DNA of 64,000 nucleotides from assembly GCF_003259435.1 (NCBI RefSeq), contig NZ_QLMA01000001.1, forward strand, positions 992,001 through 1,056,000, given 5' to 3'. Under the pieces are notes generated by a model, which did no database searches, was not told where the DNA came from, and saw only the letters and a program-made list of their open reading frames with translations. Below, one piece after another: positions 1-7,957 of this stretch. Both the position numbers and the translations under genes were made by a program. Numbering within the stretch: the first letter of the stretch is position 1; every line of letters starts with the position of its first letter. The DNA is from Chitinophaga dinghuensis (GTDB taxonomy: Bacteria; Bacteroidota; Bacteroidia; Chitinophagales; Chitinophagaceae).

Positions 1-542
1 TAATCTGCATTTGGATAGATACAAGTAGCCAGGAAAGACCAGAAATGCATATTCGCATATTTCAGATTTTCTAACTTAAAGCCTTTGTCCAATTGTTCAT
101 AGCTCCTGTCAAATAGGGAAATCCTTTGCAACGACCAGCGAAGGAAAGTACGGTAACCCTCCCATTCCCGGATAGCTGTTTCCAGGAGCCCGTCTGCGCT
201 GCTGCCAAGAAAATGAGCCCAGTAAATAGTCCATGGATCTTTTACATCCGCACTGTATTCATGCGGCGTTTTACGCGGAATAAGGAAACAGTGTCCTGGT
301 TGTATATTCCAGACTTCGCCTGCAACAATAATACGGCCTTTTCCTTCCTTGCAATAAATGAGTATGTGTTGATCTGCGCCCTGTAAGCGGCGACAGTGGT
401 GGAATCTGGCTTTAGGATAGTACCCGATATCCGTAATATACAAGGGCGCCAGCACCGGATCTTCGGGGCAGTGCGTGGACAGCAGGTTGCGGGGCAATAC
501 AATCATGCGTTGCCCCTGGAAGCCTTCTTTCTTCCTGATCAT
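1..542 (-). CDS. AraC-family transcriptional regulator, N-terminal part (runs off the left edge)
   Basis: An open frame read on the minus strand from an ATG at 542 stays open for about 180 codons to the window edge. The protein begins MIRKKEGFQGQRMIV and continues with an AraC-type sugar-binding cupin: HHCRRLQGADQHILIYC, GRIIVAGEVWNIQPGHCFLI, then PHEYSADVKDPWTIYWAHF. This order (arm, cupin strands, the W-x-IYWAHF segment) is typical of the effector-binding domain of AraC regulators in Bacteroidota, whose HTH domain would lie beyond the edge. An ATG at 506 is an alternative start. The gene faces away from the cyclophilin gene's promoter and shares its strand. The family is clear; the ligand is unknown. 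Confidence 0.8.
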   Translation of the reverse strand, partial: MIRKKEGFQGQRMIVLPRNLLSTHCPEDPVLAPLYITDIGYYPKARFHHCRRLQGADQHILIYCKEGKGRIIVAGEVWNIQPGHCFLIPRKTPHEYSADVKDPWTIYWAHFLGSSADGLLETAIREWEGYRTFLRWSLQRISLFDRSYEQLDKGFKLENLKYANMHFWSFLATCIYPNAD

Positions 543-611
543 AATGGCGGTTTCCTTGAAAATAAGAAAATCCATCCTTGCATCAGAAAAAAATGGATGA
601 ACGGAAGTGTA

Positions 612-1256
612 TTATTTCTTCTTTTTAAGCACAGTGACGCTGAATTTCACTGGTAGTAAGGGTACATCCTGTTTGTTAGTAGGCAGCGTGCTAATCTTTT
701 CTACTACATCATATCCTTCCGTAATTTCTCCGAAAACGGTGTAATCACCATCCAGTCGAGGTATACCGCCAACGGTCTTGTAAACTTCGCGATGAGCAGC
801 AGGGATTTTGATATGTGTTTTCGCCTCCACAGAATCCAGTTGTGCGTCGGTATATTTTTTACCAACTGTAAAATAGATCTGGTTAAAATAGGACGCCTTC
901 TCTTTGTTATCATCTCTGCCAGCCCCGAGGGTACCGCGTTTATGAAAGAGATCTGGTTTTATTTCTGCCGGAAATCGGGGTGCGCCTAATTCCGGGTGTT
1001 GTTTTTCTTTCAGCAGAATAGAATCATCCAGCTCGCCTCCCTGTATAACAAAGTTTTTGATCACCCTATTGAAATGGGCATGAGAGTAAGTACCTTTCTT
1101 TACTTCCGCCAGGAACATATCCCTGTGCTTAGGAGTTTCATCATACAGCATCACGGTGAAATTGCCGTAATTGGTTGTGAACTTCACGCGTACAGATTGT
1201 GCCTGTACAAATTGTGCACAAAGCAATAGCAACAGTATATAGCAGCCCTTTTTCAT
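612..1256 (-). CDS. Secreted cyclophilin-type peptidyl-prolyl cis-trans isomerase
   Basis: The 214-residue protein starts MKKGCYILLLLLCAQFVQAQ, a clean signal peptide, so this ATG was preferred over one 57 bases upstream. The mature part is a cyclophilin: VKFTTNYGNFTVMLYDETP, FNRVIKNFVIQGGE (the Arg and Gln of the active site), RGTLGAGRDDNKEKASYFNQIYF and DYTVFGEITEGYDVVEKIS. It should catalyse proline isomerisation in folding proteins in the periplasm. Relative to CypA it has an insert of about 40 residues between the last two blocks, as many bacteroidal cyclophilins do. It is divergent from the esterase gene at 1378, with 121 bases between them. Confidence 0.9.
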   Translation of the reverse strand: MKKGCYILLLLLCAQFVQAQSVRVKFTTNYGNFTVMLYDETPKHRDMFLAEVKKGTYSHAHFNRVIKNFVIQGGELDDSILLKEKQHPELGAPRFPAEIKPDLFHKRGTLGAGRDDNKEKASYFNQIYFTVGKKYTDAQLDSVEAKTHIKIPAAHREVYKTVGGIPRLDGDYTVFGEITEGYDVVEKISTLPTNKQDVPLLPVKFSVTVLKKKK

Positions 1257-1344
1257 AGCAGTTATTTGGTTCAAGTTATTGAAATTTGAGAAGATAGTGT
1301 AATGAAACAGCATTTTAGAATAATAAATCCGCGCCCTGGCCGCT

Positions 1345-1352
1345 TATCTTTG
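1345..1352 (+). promoter_or_regulatory. Candidate Bacteroidota -7 element (TATCTTTG)
   Basis: TATCTTTG matches the Bacteroidota -7 consensus TAnnTTTG and lies 25 bases before the ATG of the esterase gene. No convincing TTG was seen in the -33 region, so this is a motif match only. Confidence 0.35.
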
Positions 1353-1377
1353 AAGACTTGATCAATTCCATCCATGT

Positions 1378-3489
1378 ATGAAAAAACGAAGTAGTCTCTT
1401 CCTTTTACTGGCTTTGCTTTTGTTTCCATCGACCGTAACTGCACAACGTAAGATCATTGTTTCCTGTTTGGGAACGAGTATTACTTATGGCGCCGGTATG
1501 TACAACCGGGAGAAGAACAACTATCCGCAGCAATTACAATATTTGTTGGGGAATAATTATGAAGTCCATAACTATGGCGTGAATGGCGCTACACTCCTCG
1601 ATAAAGGGAATAAACCTTATCGTAGTCAGCCTGCTTACGAACAGGCGCTGTCTGCCAATAGCGATATCATTTTCCTGGAGTTTGGTACCAACGACAGCAA
1701 GCAAATCAACTGGCAACACAAAGAGGAATTTGTACAGAACTACAAAGCATTGATTGGCGCATTGCAAAAGAAAAAACATTCGCCTCGTATTATCTTGTTG
1801 CTGCCTGTTCCCAGCTATTTAAAAGATAGTACCAGCATTAACGATAGTATTATCCGTACGCAGATTCATCCTTTCATTCAGCAGGTGGCTTATGAAACAG
1901 GAGTGGAGTTGATCAACTTATATCCGGGATTTATTGGCCAGCCGGATCTGTTGCCAGACCAGATCCATCCTTCCTCTATAGGCGCAGCAATGATTGCGAG
2001 GCGATTGTATGAGGCGGTGAAAGTAAAGGAAGATCCTCGTTTTAATATTTATAGGAAGATGCATGTCGCTACAACCGGCAGTTCGTTCTATGGGTATGCA
2101 TGTTATGATTTTACGTATGCCGGGAGAAACTGTAAAATCGTACAGCCGAGAGTGACCGCTGCGGGCAGGCCATGGGTATGGCGTGCACGCTTCTGGGGAC
2201 ATGAACCGCAAACAGATATCGCCATGTTGGAGCGCGGTTATCATATTGTGTATTGTGATGTAGTGGAAATGTTCGGCAATCAAACCTGCATTGATATATG
2301 GAATAAATACTACCAATTTCTGACGGGTATGGGGCTGCATAAAAAAGCCTTACTGGAAGGAATGAGTCGCGGTGGTATTTATATTTATAATTGGGCGCAG
2401 GCGAATCCGGATAAAGTGGCAGGTATATATGCAGACGCGCCTCAACTGGACTTCCGCAGCTGGCCCAGAAAAGGGAGCCTTACCAATTGGGAAATTTTCA
2501 AGCAGCAATATCATCTGACAGAAGAACAAGCCCTGCACTTCACAGGAGCCCCGCTGGATCATGCGGAAGCTATTGCAAAAATGGGATTCCCGATGTTGCA
2601 TGCGGTAGGAGATGCAGACAGTACGGTGCCAGTGGCGGAGAATACCGCCCTCTTTGAACAACGTATTAAAGCGGCTGGCGGAAACATTACGGTAATTCAT
2701 AAACCTGGAGTAGCGCATCATCCGCATAGTCTGGCGAATCCGAAGCCAATAGTAGATTTCATGTTACAGGCTACTGGTCATAAAATCAATTTCGCAGTGC
2801 TGCCGGTTCCTGGCGCAGAGTATCGTAAGGCGGCTGGCTGGAAAATTGACAATGGCTGGTGGGAACAGCATGCCGATATTGATAGTTTGCTACAGGCACA
2901 AAAAGGACAATTGGATATTGTTTTTGCAGGAAATTCCATCACTCAAGGGCTTGGCGGACATAGAACCAGAACCACCAACAGAGCAGGATTTCAGGCATTC
3001 GACAGTACATTCAGTAAATGGAAATGGGAGTGTGCCGGCATCTCTGGCGACAGAGTACAAAATCTGTTATGGCGGTTGCAAAACGGTCAGTACAAACAGT
3101 CGCAGCCTAAAGTACTGGTAGTAACCATTGGCGTAAATAACTTCGGAGACAACGACAGCGGTGCAGAGATTGCCGCTGGTATATTGGAAATAGCTAACTG
3201 GGTAAAGCGTAACATGCCAGGAACAAAATTATTACTGACAGGGTTATTACCAACCGGTTTCACCCCTGAGGAGCCCCGCCGCCAAAAGTACAATGAAATA
3301 CACCAGGTGCTGGCTGCAGCTAACCATGACGGATATACGTATTTGCCACTTACCAGCGCTTTCACTAATAGCGATGGCACATTAGATGCCGGCTGCTATG
3401 CAAAAGATGGTATCCATCTTACAGCGGAAGGTTACCGCAGATGGGCGGCTGCACTATCACCGCAGTTGGAAAAGATGCTGGCCAAGTAG
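1378..3489 (+). CDS. Secreted three-domain esterase: SGNH hydrolase, alpha/beta hydrolase, SGNH hydrolase
   Basis: The 703-residue protein has a signal peptide (MKKRSSLFLLLALLLFPSTVTAQ) and three hydrolase domains. Residues about 25-220 are an SGNH domain with CLGTSITYGAG (Ser34), FGTNDSK and DQIHPSSIG. Residues about 225-465 are an alpha/beta hydrolase with the nucleophile elbow EGMSRGGIY (Ser330), the acid GDADSTVP and the histidine GVAHHPHSL. Residues about 480-703 are a second SGNH domain with FAGNSITQGLGG (Ser520), TIGVNNFGDND and DGIHLTAEGY (Asp677, His680). All three catalytic sets look intact. Such domains usually remove acetyl or other acyl groups from polysaccharides; the substrate is unknown. 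It is monocistronic, with a hairpin after the stop. Confidence 0.85.
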   Translation: MKKRSSLFLLLALLLFPSTVTAQRKIIVSCLGTSITYGAGMYNREKNNYPQQLQYLLGNNYEVHNYGVNGATLLDKGNKPYRSQPAYEQALSANSDIIFLEFGTNDSKQINWQHKEEFVQNYKALIGALQKKKHSPRIILLLPVPSYLKDSTSINDSIIRTQIHPFIQQVAYETGVELINLYPGFIGQPDLLPDQIHPSSIGAAMIARRLYEAVKVKEDPRFNIYRKMHVATTGSSFYGYACYDFTYAGRNCKIVQPRVTAAGRPWVWRARFWGHEPQTDIAMLERGYHIVYCDVVEMFGNQTCIDIWNKYYQFLTGMGLHKKALLEGMSRGGIYIYNWAQANPDKVAGIYADAPQLDFRSWPRKGSLTNWEIFKQQYHLTEEQALHFTGAPLDHAEAIAKMGFPMLHAVGDADSTVPVAENTALFEQRIKAAGGNITVIHKPGVAHHPHSLANPKPIVDFMLQATGHKINFAVLPVPGAEYRKAAGWKIDNGWWEQHADIDSLLQAQKGQLDIVFAGNSITQGLGGHRTRTTNRAGFQAFDSTFSKWKWECAGISGDRVQNLLWRLQNGQYKQSQPKVLVVTIGVNNFGDNDSGAEIAAGILEIANWVKRNMPGTKLLLTGLLPTGFTPEEPRRQKYNEIHQVLAAANHDGYTYLPLTSAFTNSDGTLDAGCYAKDGIHLTAEGYRRWAAALSPQLEKMLAK

Positions 3490-3495
3490 GACATT

Positions 3496-3530
3496 CATCC
3501 CTGTTTCTTTTGAGCGGAGACAGGGATGTT
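3496..3530 (+). terminator. Hairpin after the esterase gene
   Basis: CATCCCTGT and ACAGGGATG form a perfect 9-bp stem around a 15-base loop, seven bases after the stop codon. The following T-run is weak, so termination efficiency is uncertain. Confidence 0.5.
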
Positions 3531-3578
3531 TGCTTTGAAAGCGTGTGAAAAAATTATTAAGTTAGTGTAAACCTCAGT

Positions 3579-3606
3579 TTTGGAACCTGTTTCGTGTATA
3601 GCTTTA
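3579..3606 (+). promoter_or_regulatory. Candidate Bacteroidota promoter for the lipoprotein gene at 3649
   Basis: TTTG at 3579-3582 and TAGCTTTA at 3599-3606 resemble the -33 (TTG) and -7 (TAnnTTTG) elements with about the expected spacing, and lie about 43 bases before the ATG. The last base of the -7 element deviates. Confidence 0.35.
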
Positions 3607-3648
3607 CGTTATGAATATATGTAACTGTCTGCCAACAATAGTCCATCC

Positions 3649-4899
3649 ATGATACGCTCAAAATTTCCATTTTACATCCTGCTGGCGGCTACGCTGATGT
3701 CTTGCAGCAGAAAAGAAACTGCTGATATCGGGAAAGGTAATCCTGCTGTCACGCCAGGAACAGAAGCCAACACCGTCACTTATACAGACGAAAGCGCTTT
3801 CGTGAGCAGTTTGTCTTCCTATGGTTATAAAACGCCAGATCAGCTCAATCTCAATCGGGTGGCTTCTACCAGCGGATACAATACAGTATATGGATTTAAT
3901 ATTCCTGCCGCCAATCAGGTGACTGGCTTTAAATGGAATGATGGCGATGAAGCCACCAATGAGTGGCGTCCGCAGGGGATCACCGGTTTCACCATGGCAG
4001 GCAGAAAATTCTTATTAGTAACATGGTATGGGGTAGACCCGGGTACTATTGCCGGAGTGGCCAATCAACATAAAGGTGTGCGTGTCTCCCTGGTCGATAT
4101 CACCAACATGAACAGTATTACGTACAGGCATATACTGTTGGTACAGAGTAAAGGCAATATGACGAATTCCGCGCTATATAAGTCATCCAACACCTATAAT
4201 CAGCTGGATGCTTTCTGTCCGGTAACCATTCATGCAGGTGGAGTAGCTTGCTTTGCCGGTAAAATATATGTAGCCGATACGAATCTGGGTATACGTGTAT
4301 TCGACTTGTCCAAGTTTATATCCGCTGCAGGAGATTCCGCTGAAACTAGCTGTGGTAAAGTGTCGAATGGAGATCTGAAAGCATTTAACTATGCTTATAT
4401 TTTACCGCAGACAGGCTATTATAAAATTACAAATGCAAAACCTTTCTCTGCTATTGAATTAGGAGAAGGCGCTACTGCGGCAGATAAATATCTCTGGACC
4501 TGTCAGTATATTACTTCCACAGAAACCGCTACGCCACAGGTGTTTGGTTTCCCGTTGAATGCGGCTGGAACTATTACTACCGCCACACAACCAGTGGTGA
4601 TAACTCCCATTGATAATACTAACGGTAACGTATATAACATGCAGGGCGTATTCCGTGCAGGAACAAAAACCTTCATGACTACAACTGGTAACAGTTCGTA
4701 TGAGGGTTCCACTGCGCGACTCGTTCGTTTTGCAGATGGCGCAACAGCCGGCGTACGCTATCGCTGGCCACATGGCGCAGAAGATCTTTACAGAGATGAA
4801 GCTACTGGCTATCTCTGGAACCTGACAGAATATGAAACCTCCAAATACGGCCAGGATAACCGGGTGGTATTTGCAGTGCGACTGTCGGACTACAATTAA
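3649..4899 (+). CDS. Exported lipoprotein of unknown function
   Basis: The 416-residue protein begins MIRSKFPFYILLAATLMSCSRKE, with a lipobox ending at Cys19, so it is probably anchored in the outer membrane. The rest has many short hydrophobic strands and phrases such as WRPQGITGFTMAGRKFLLVTW, CFAGKIYVADTNLGIRVFDL and EDLYRDEATGYLWNLTEYE, which look like blades of a secreted beta-propeller. I do not recognise a named family and infer no activity. The gene stands alone between the esterase gene and an inverted-repeat element. Confidence 0.75.
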   Translation: MIRSKFPFYILLAATLMSCSRKETADIGKGNPAVTPGTEANTVTYTDESAFVSSLSSYGYKTPDQLNLNRVASTSGYNTVYGFNIPAANQVTGFKWNDGDEATNEWRPQGITGFTMAGRKFLLVTWYGVDPGTIAGVANQHKGVRVSLVDITNMNSITYRHILLVQSKGNMTNSALYKSSNTYNQLDAFCPVTIHAGGVACFAGKIYVADTNLGIRVFDLSKFISAAGDSAETSCGKVSNGDLKAFNYAYILPQTGYYKITNAKPFSAIELGEGATAADKYLWTCQYITSTETATPQVFGFPLNAAGTITTATQPVVITPIDNTNGNVYNMQGVFRAGTKTFMTTTGNSSYEGSTARLVRFADGATAGVRYRWPHGAEDLYRDEATGYLWNLTEYETSKYGQDNRVVFAVRLSDYN

Positions 4900-4927
4900 T
4901 TTATCCTATATTCCCTATGACTCCACA

Positions 4928-5090
4928 CGAGGTTGTGCGAATTTTGTTTCTCGCAAAGAGGCGAAGAGGCAAAGAAGCAAAGACGCAAAAAAGTAATGGC
5001 TTATGTTTTGTTATTTGAAACAACAACAACAAAACATCATCTTTCATTCCTTTGCGCTTTTACGAGAAACAAATTCGCCCAACAACCTCG
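4928..5090. repeat. Imperfect inverted-repeat element, MITE-like
   Basis: The left end (from 4928, CGAGGTTGTGCGAATTTTG) and the reverse complement of the right end (to 5090, CGAGGTTGTTGGGCGAATTTG) match with a few indels and continue through TTTCTCG and an A/G-rich GCAAAG stretch, giving arms of about 40 bases around about 80 bases. The inner GCAAAGAGGCGAAGAGGCAA tract resembles short interspersed repeats found in many copies in other genomes. No transposase is encoded. Confidence 0.6.
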
Positions 5091-5124
5091 TTTTTTATTA
5101 ACTTGTATCCTCATAAATTATTCT

Positions 5125-5715
5125 ATGATGCGATACCTGTTATCACTATGCCTTTGTATGGCTATCGGCTTATCGGCAATGGCCCAGAAAGAAAAGAACG
5201 AACTACATTTTACCAGTAGCCAGGCACAAAGGATTACTGTATATAAAGGAACTGTTTTCGTGAATGGCAACAAAGCCTTCATCTTCCCGGAAGACAATAT
5301 CAATTATCCCAGCAAAAGAAACCGACTGATTGAAGATGGTAAATCCGTTTTCCTTTTCCTGGATGTAGCGATGAAAACAGGCGCCAACAGATTATATGTT
5401 TTCAATATTGACCATTCCCTCGCAGATACCCTCCTGACGGCTGTCAGCTCAGATGTGAAAGACTGGGATCATGATGGCAACATGGAATTTGGCGGTGCTG
5501 AACCTGCCATTCCATATGTACCATTCACCGATAAAGGCAATGACTCTGCTTATTATGTACCTTCCCGATTTTATGAGATCCGGAAAGGGAAGATTACCTA
5601 TGATGCTGATCTGACAGAAAAAACTGATATCAAGGCGAATGGCGTCTTCCTGGCAGAACCTTACGATGCCTCCGGCAAACCCAAGCTGATCAAACGCAAG
5701 AAGAAATATAGTTAA
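5125..5715 (+). CDS. Secreted protein of unknown function
   Basis: The 196-residue protein begins MMRYLLSLCLCMAIGLSAMAQ, a signal peptide cleaved after AMA. The open frame extends 64 codons further upstream, but that stretch lies in the inverted repeat, so the ATG at 5125 (or 5128) was chosen. The mature part has ITVYKGTVFVNGNKAFIF, KSVFLFLDVAM, DWDHDGNMEFGGAEP and FYEIRKGKITYDADL; the D-x-D-x-D-G-N stretch resembles the FG-GAP/calcium loops of secreted repeat proteins. It has no recognised family. A strong terminator follows. Confidence 0.7.
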   Translation: MMRYLLSLCLCMAIGLSAMAQKEKNELHFTSSQAQRITVYKGTVFVNGNKAFIFPEDNINYPSKRNRLIEDGKSVFLFLDVAMKTGANRLYVFNIDHSLADTLLTAVSSDVKDWDHDGNMEFGGAEPAIPYVPFTDKGNDSAYYVPSRFYEIRKGKITYDADLTEKTDIKANGVFLAEPYDASGKPKLIKRKKKYS

Positions 5716-5734
5716 TAAATTGATTATCAATATA

Positions 5735-5769
5735 AGAGGCCGTTCGGAAGAGCGGCCTCTGCTGTTTTT
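5735..5769 (+). terminator. Rho-independent terminator
   Basis: AGAGGCCG at 5735-5742 and CGGCCTCT at 5753-5760 form a perfect 8-bp GC-rich stem, followed by GCTGTTTTT. It ends the transcript of the secreted protein and insulates the two-component operon. Confidence 0.8.
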
Positions 5770-5781
5770 AGACTGGGTGGA

Positions 5782-5804
5782 ACTTCAAAATTGCTATAAC
5801 TTTG
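5782..5804 (+). promoter_or_regulatory. Promoter of the two-component operon with a candidate response-regulator half-site
   Basis: TAACTTTG at 5797-5804 matches the Bacteroidota -7 consensus and lies 29 bases before the response regulator ATG. Just upstream, ACTTCAAAAT at 5782-5791 is the same 10-mer that occurs at 7888-7897 in front of the efflux operon, which suggests autoregulation. Confidence 0.45.
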
Positions 5805-5833
5805 TATAACACTTTGCATGTAACTGCGTACAT

Positions 5834-6520
5834 ATGAAAGTATTGATAGTAGAGGATAACCGGGAATTGTCCAGCGGCATAGCGGATTATCTGACAGGAG
5901 AAAAATACATCTGTGAGCCGGCTTACGATTTTGAAACTGCCAGCGAGAAACTGGCTTTGTTTACCTACGATTGTATCCTCGTAGATATCATGCTCCCTGA
6001 TGGCAATGGACTGGAATTGCTAAAGCAGATCCGTCGGGATGATATCCGCAGCGGTATCCTCATAATCTCCGCCAAAGATGCCCTCGATGATAAGGTCAAA
6101 GGATTGGATGAAGGCGCAGATGATTATGTGATCAAACCTTTTCATATGTCGGAGCTGCACGCCCGTTTGCGCGCCATTTACCGACGCAAGAAACTGGAAG
6201 GCCCCAGTAACCTGGTCAGCTTTAATGAAATAGAACTCAATACAGATACAGTAGAAGCAAAGGTGAACCAGCAACTGCTGGATGTCACCCGCAAGGAATT
6301 TGACCTGTTACTGTACTTTATCGTCAATAAAAATCGCGTACTTTCGAAACAGGCGATAGCAGCCCATCTGTGGGGAGATTATACCGATAATCTTTCCAAT
6401 TTCGATTTTGTATACCAGCACGTTAAGAATTTAAGAAAGAAGATCAGCACGGCAGAAGGCACAGATTATATTGAAACGGTTTACGGACTGGGGTACAAGT
6501 TTAATACGTCCAAGCAATGA
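5834..6520 (+). CDS. OmpR/PhoB-family response regulator
   Basis: The 228-residue protein has a receiver domain (residues 1-120) with the acidic pocket VEDN, phospho-acceptor Asp51 in CILVDIMLPDGNG, the switch residue in LIISAKDA and the conserved Lys in YVIKPF. Residues about 128-226 are a winged-helix DNA-binding domain with LDVTRKEFDLLLYFIVN, VLSKQAIAAHLWGD and TVYGLGYKF. It overlaps the kinase gene by 4 bases (ATGA), so the two are translationally coupled. The efflux operon downstream is the likely target. Confidence 0.95.
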   Translation: MKVLIVEDNRELSSGIADYLTGEKYICEPAYDFETASEKLALFTYDCILVDIMLPDGNGLELLKQIRRDDIRSGILIISAKDALDDKVKGLDEGADDYVIKPFHMSELHARLRAIYRRKKLEGPSNLVSFNEIELNTDTVEAKVNQQLLDVTRKEFDLLLYFIVNKNRVLSKQAIAAHLWGDYTDNLSNFDFVYQHVKNLRKKISTAEGTDYIETVYGLGYKFNTSKQ

Positions 6521-7842
6521 AGTTAATCAATAAAATCACCATGTGGTTTCTGGGAGTGATCCTGCTGGTAACGCCAGTTACCATGTTCATTTCCCGGAAT
6601 AATATCAAGAAACACCTGGATCAGGCGGAGATTTCCCGCATGACAGGCGTCAATGACCACGTGTATAAGCAGTTGTTAGCTGGCGGAAAGCCGGATCATT
6701 ATACCCATGGCCGTCCGATAGAGGTGAGTTTGTACCAGGGAGCAATGCCCCAGCAAAAAGTGCAGGTGAGAAAAGAGAACCTTGCAGAAGATGATATGGT
6801 GAAGAAAGAATGCCGTATTACAGTCGATTCCTATTATCCAATCGGAGACCAGATATATAAAATTTCCTCTTATAACTTCGTACTGAACTCACAGGATATC
6901 TTTGACGGGATGTTATATACCGTTGTTTGGAAAATGCTGATAATGGTGCTGGGAGTGGGTCTTACGGCCAGGTTCCTTTCCAGGATTATTCTGGAACCTT
7001 TTTATAGGGCTATGAAAGCCATCAAGGAGTTCGATCTGAAGCGCGGAGATAGTAAACTGAAATTGCCGCATACGACCACCAAAGAGTTCCAGGAATTAAA
7101 TGCTTTTTTACGGAAGATGACAGACAAAGCGGCCGCAGATTATGCCTCTGTCAAGGAGTTTAGTGAAAACGCGTCACACGAACTCCAAACGCCGCTGGCC
7201 ATCGTGCGCAGTAAGCTCGATCTCCTGAGCCAGACGCAAATCGACGATCGGCAGGCCACCCTCATAGGCGATATGCAGTCTGCCATTGAACGACTATCGC
7301 ATATCAACCGTAGCCTCGTCTTGTTAACAAAACTGGAAAACCAGGAATATAAAACGGCAGAAAGTATTAAATTCTGCAAGGTTACCCGTAATGTAATGGA
7401 TACTTATGAAGACTGGATAAAAATGAAAGAGATCCGGTTACATAGTAATCTTGATAAAAATGTAACGCTACAAATACACCCTGTACTGGCAGAAATCCTG
7501 ATTGGTAATCTGCTCAGTAATGCTATTCGCTACAACGATGAAGGAGGACAGATCCGCATCGATCTCACCCGTCAATGGCTGCGTATCAGCAATACTGGTC
7601 ATCCGCCTGATTTGCCTACCGCCGATATGTTCAGCAGATTTAAGAAAGGCAACCAATGTAATGAAAGTACCGGCCTCGGCCTGGCTATTGTAAAACAGAT
7701 CTGTGATGTAAATGACTTTTCTGTGACGTATCAATTTGAAAAAGGCTGGCATCAGGTAAAGGTACAATTCAGACAGGCGGAACTCCCTACAGTAGAGGGT
7801 TCTGGCGATATGTCCCGTGAAGGTCAGTTGGCGGTTTCCTGA
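6517..7842 (+). CDS. Sensor histidine kinase
   Basis: The 441-residue membrane kinase has transmembrane segments near residues 8-26 and 137-157, flanking a periplasmic sensor region of about 110 residues that matches no family I know. A short linker leads to the HisKA domain with FSENASHELQTPLAIV (phospho-acceptor His221). The ATPase domain has the N box GNLLSNAIRYND and the G box STGLGLAIVKQI; the region between is short, as in many bacteroidal kinases. It should phosphorylate the response regulator encoded just upstream, whose gene it overlaps. The signal could be an envelope stress or a toxic compound, given the efflux genes that follow. Confidence 0.93.
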   Translation: MKLINKITMWFLGVILLVTPVTMFISRNNIKKHLDQAEISRMTGVNDHVYKQLLAGGKPDHYTHGRPIEVSLYQGAMPQQKVQVRKENLAEDDMVKKECRITVDSYYPIGDQIYKISSYNFVLNSQDIFDGMLYTVVWKMLIMVLGVGLTARFLSRIILEPFYRAMKAIKEFDLKRGDSKLKLPHTTTKEFQELNAFLRKMTDKAAADYASVKEFSENASHELQTPLAIVRSKLDLLSQTQIDDRQATLIGDMQSAIERLSHINRSLVLLTKLENQEYKTAESIKFCKVTRNVMDTYEDWIKMKEIRLHSNLDKNVTLQIHPVLAEILIGNLLSNAIRYNDEGGQIRIDLTRQWLRISNTGHPPDLPTADMFSRFKKGNQCNESTGLGLAIVKQICDVNDFSVTYQFEKGWHQVKVQFRQAELPTVEGSGDMSREGQLAVS

Positions 7843-7863
7843 TTTACCTCTCAGAAATATTCC

Positions 7864-7912
7864 AAATTTGAAGCAACCTTCAAATTTACTTCAAAATGTG
7901 ACGATCACTTTG
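7864..7912 (+). promoter_or_regulatory. Candidate operator and promoter of the efflux operon
   Basis: AAATTTGAAG (7864-7873) and CTTCAAATTT (7878-7887) form a perfect inverted repeat. CTTCAAA also recurs at 7878-7884 and 7889-7895, a direct repeat with an 11-base period, the spacing used by OmpR/PhoB-type regulators. A -7-like TCACTTTG (7905-7912) lies just downstream. The block is 46 bases before the TolC-type gene. Confidence 0.55.
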
Positions 7913-7957
7913 CAGTTGAATTCTAATCAGACTTACCGGCTGTAAAAATCTAATCAC

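Noticed and set aside
126..656. Short plus-strand frames at the left end
   Set aside because: They lie antisense to the AraC-type coding frame, which has recognisable family motifs.
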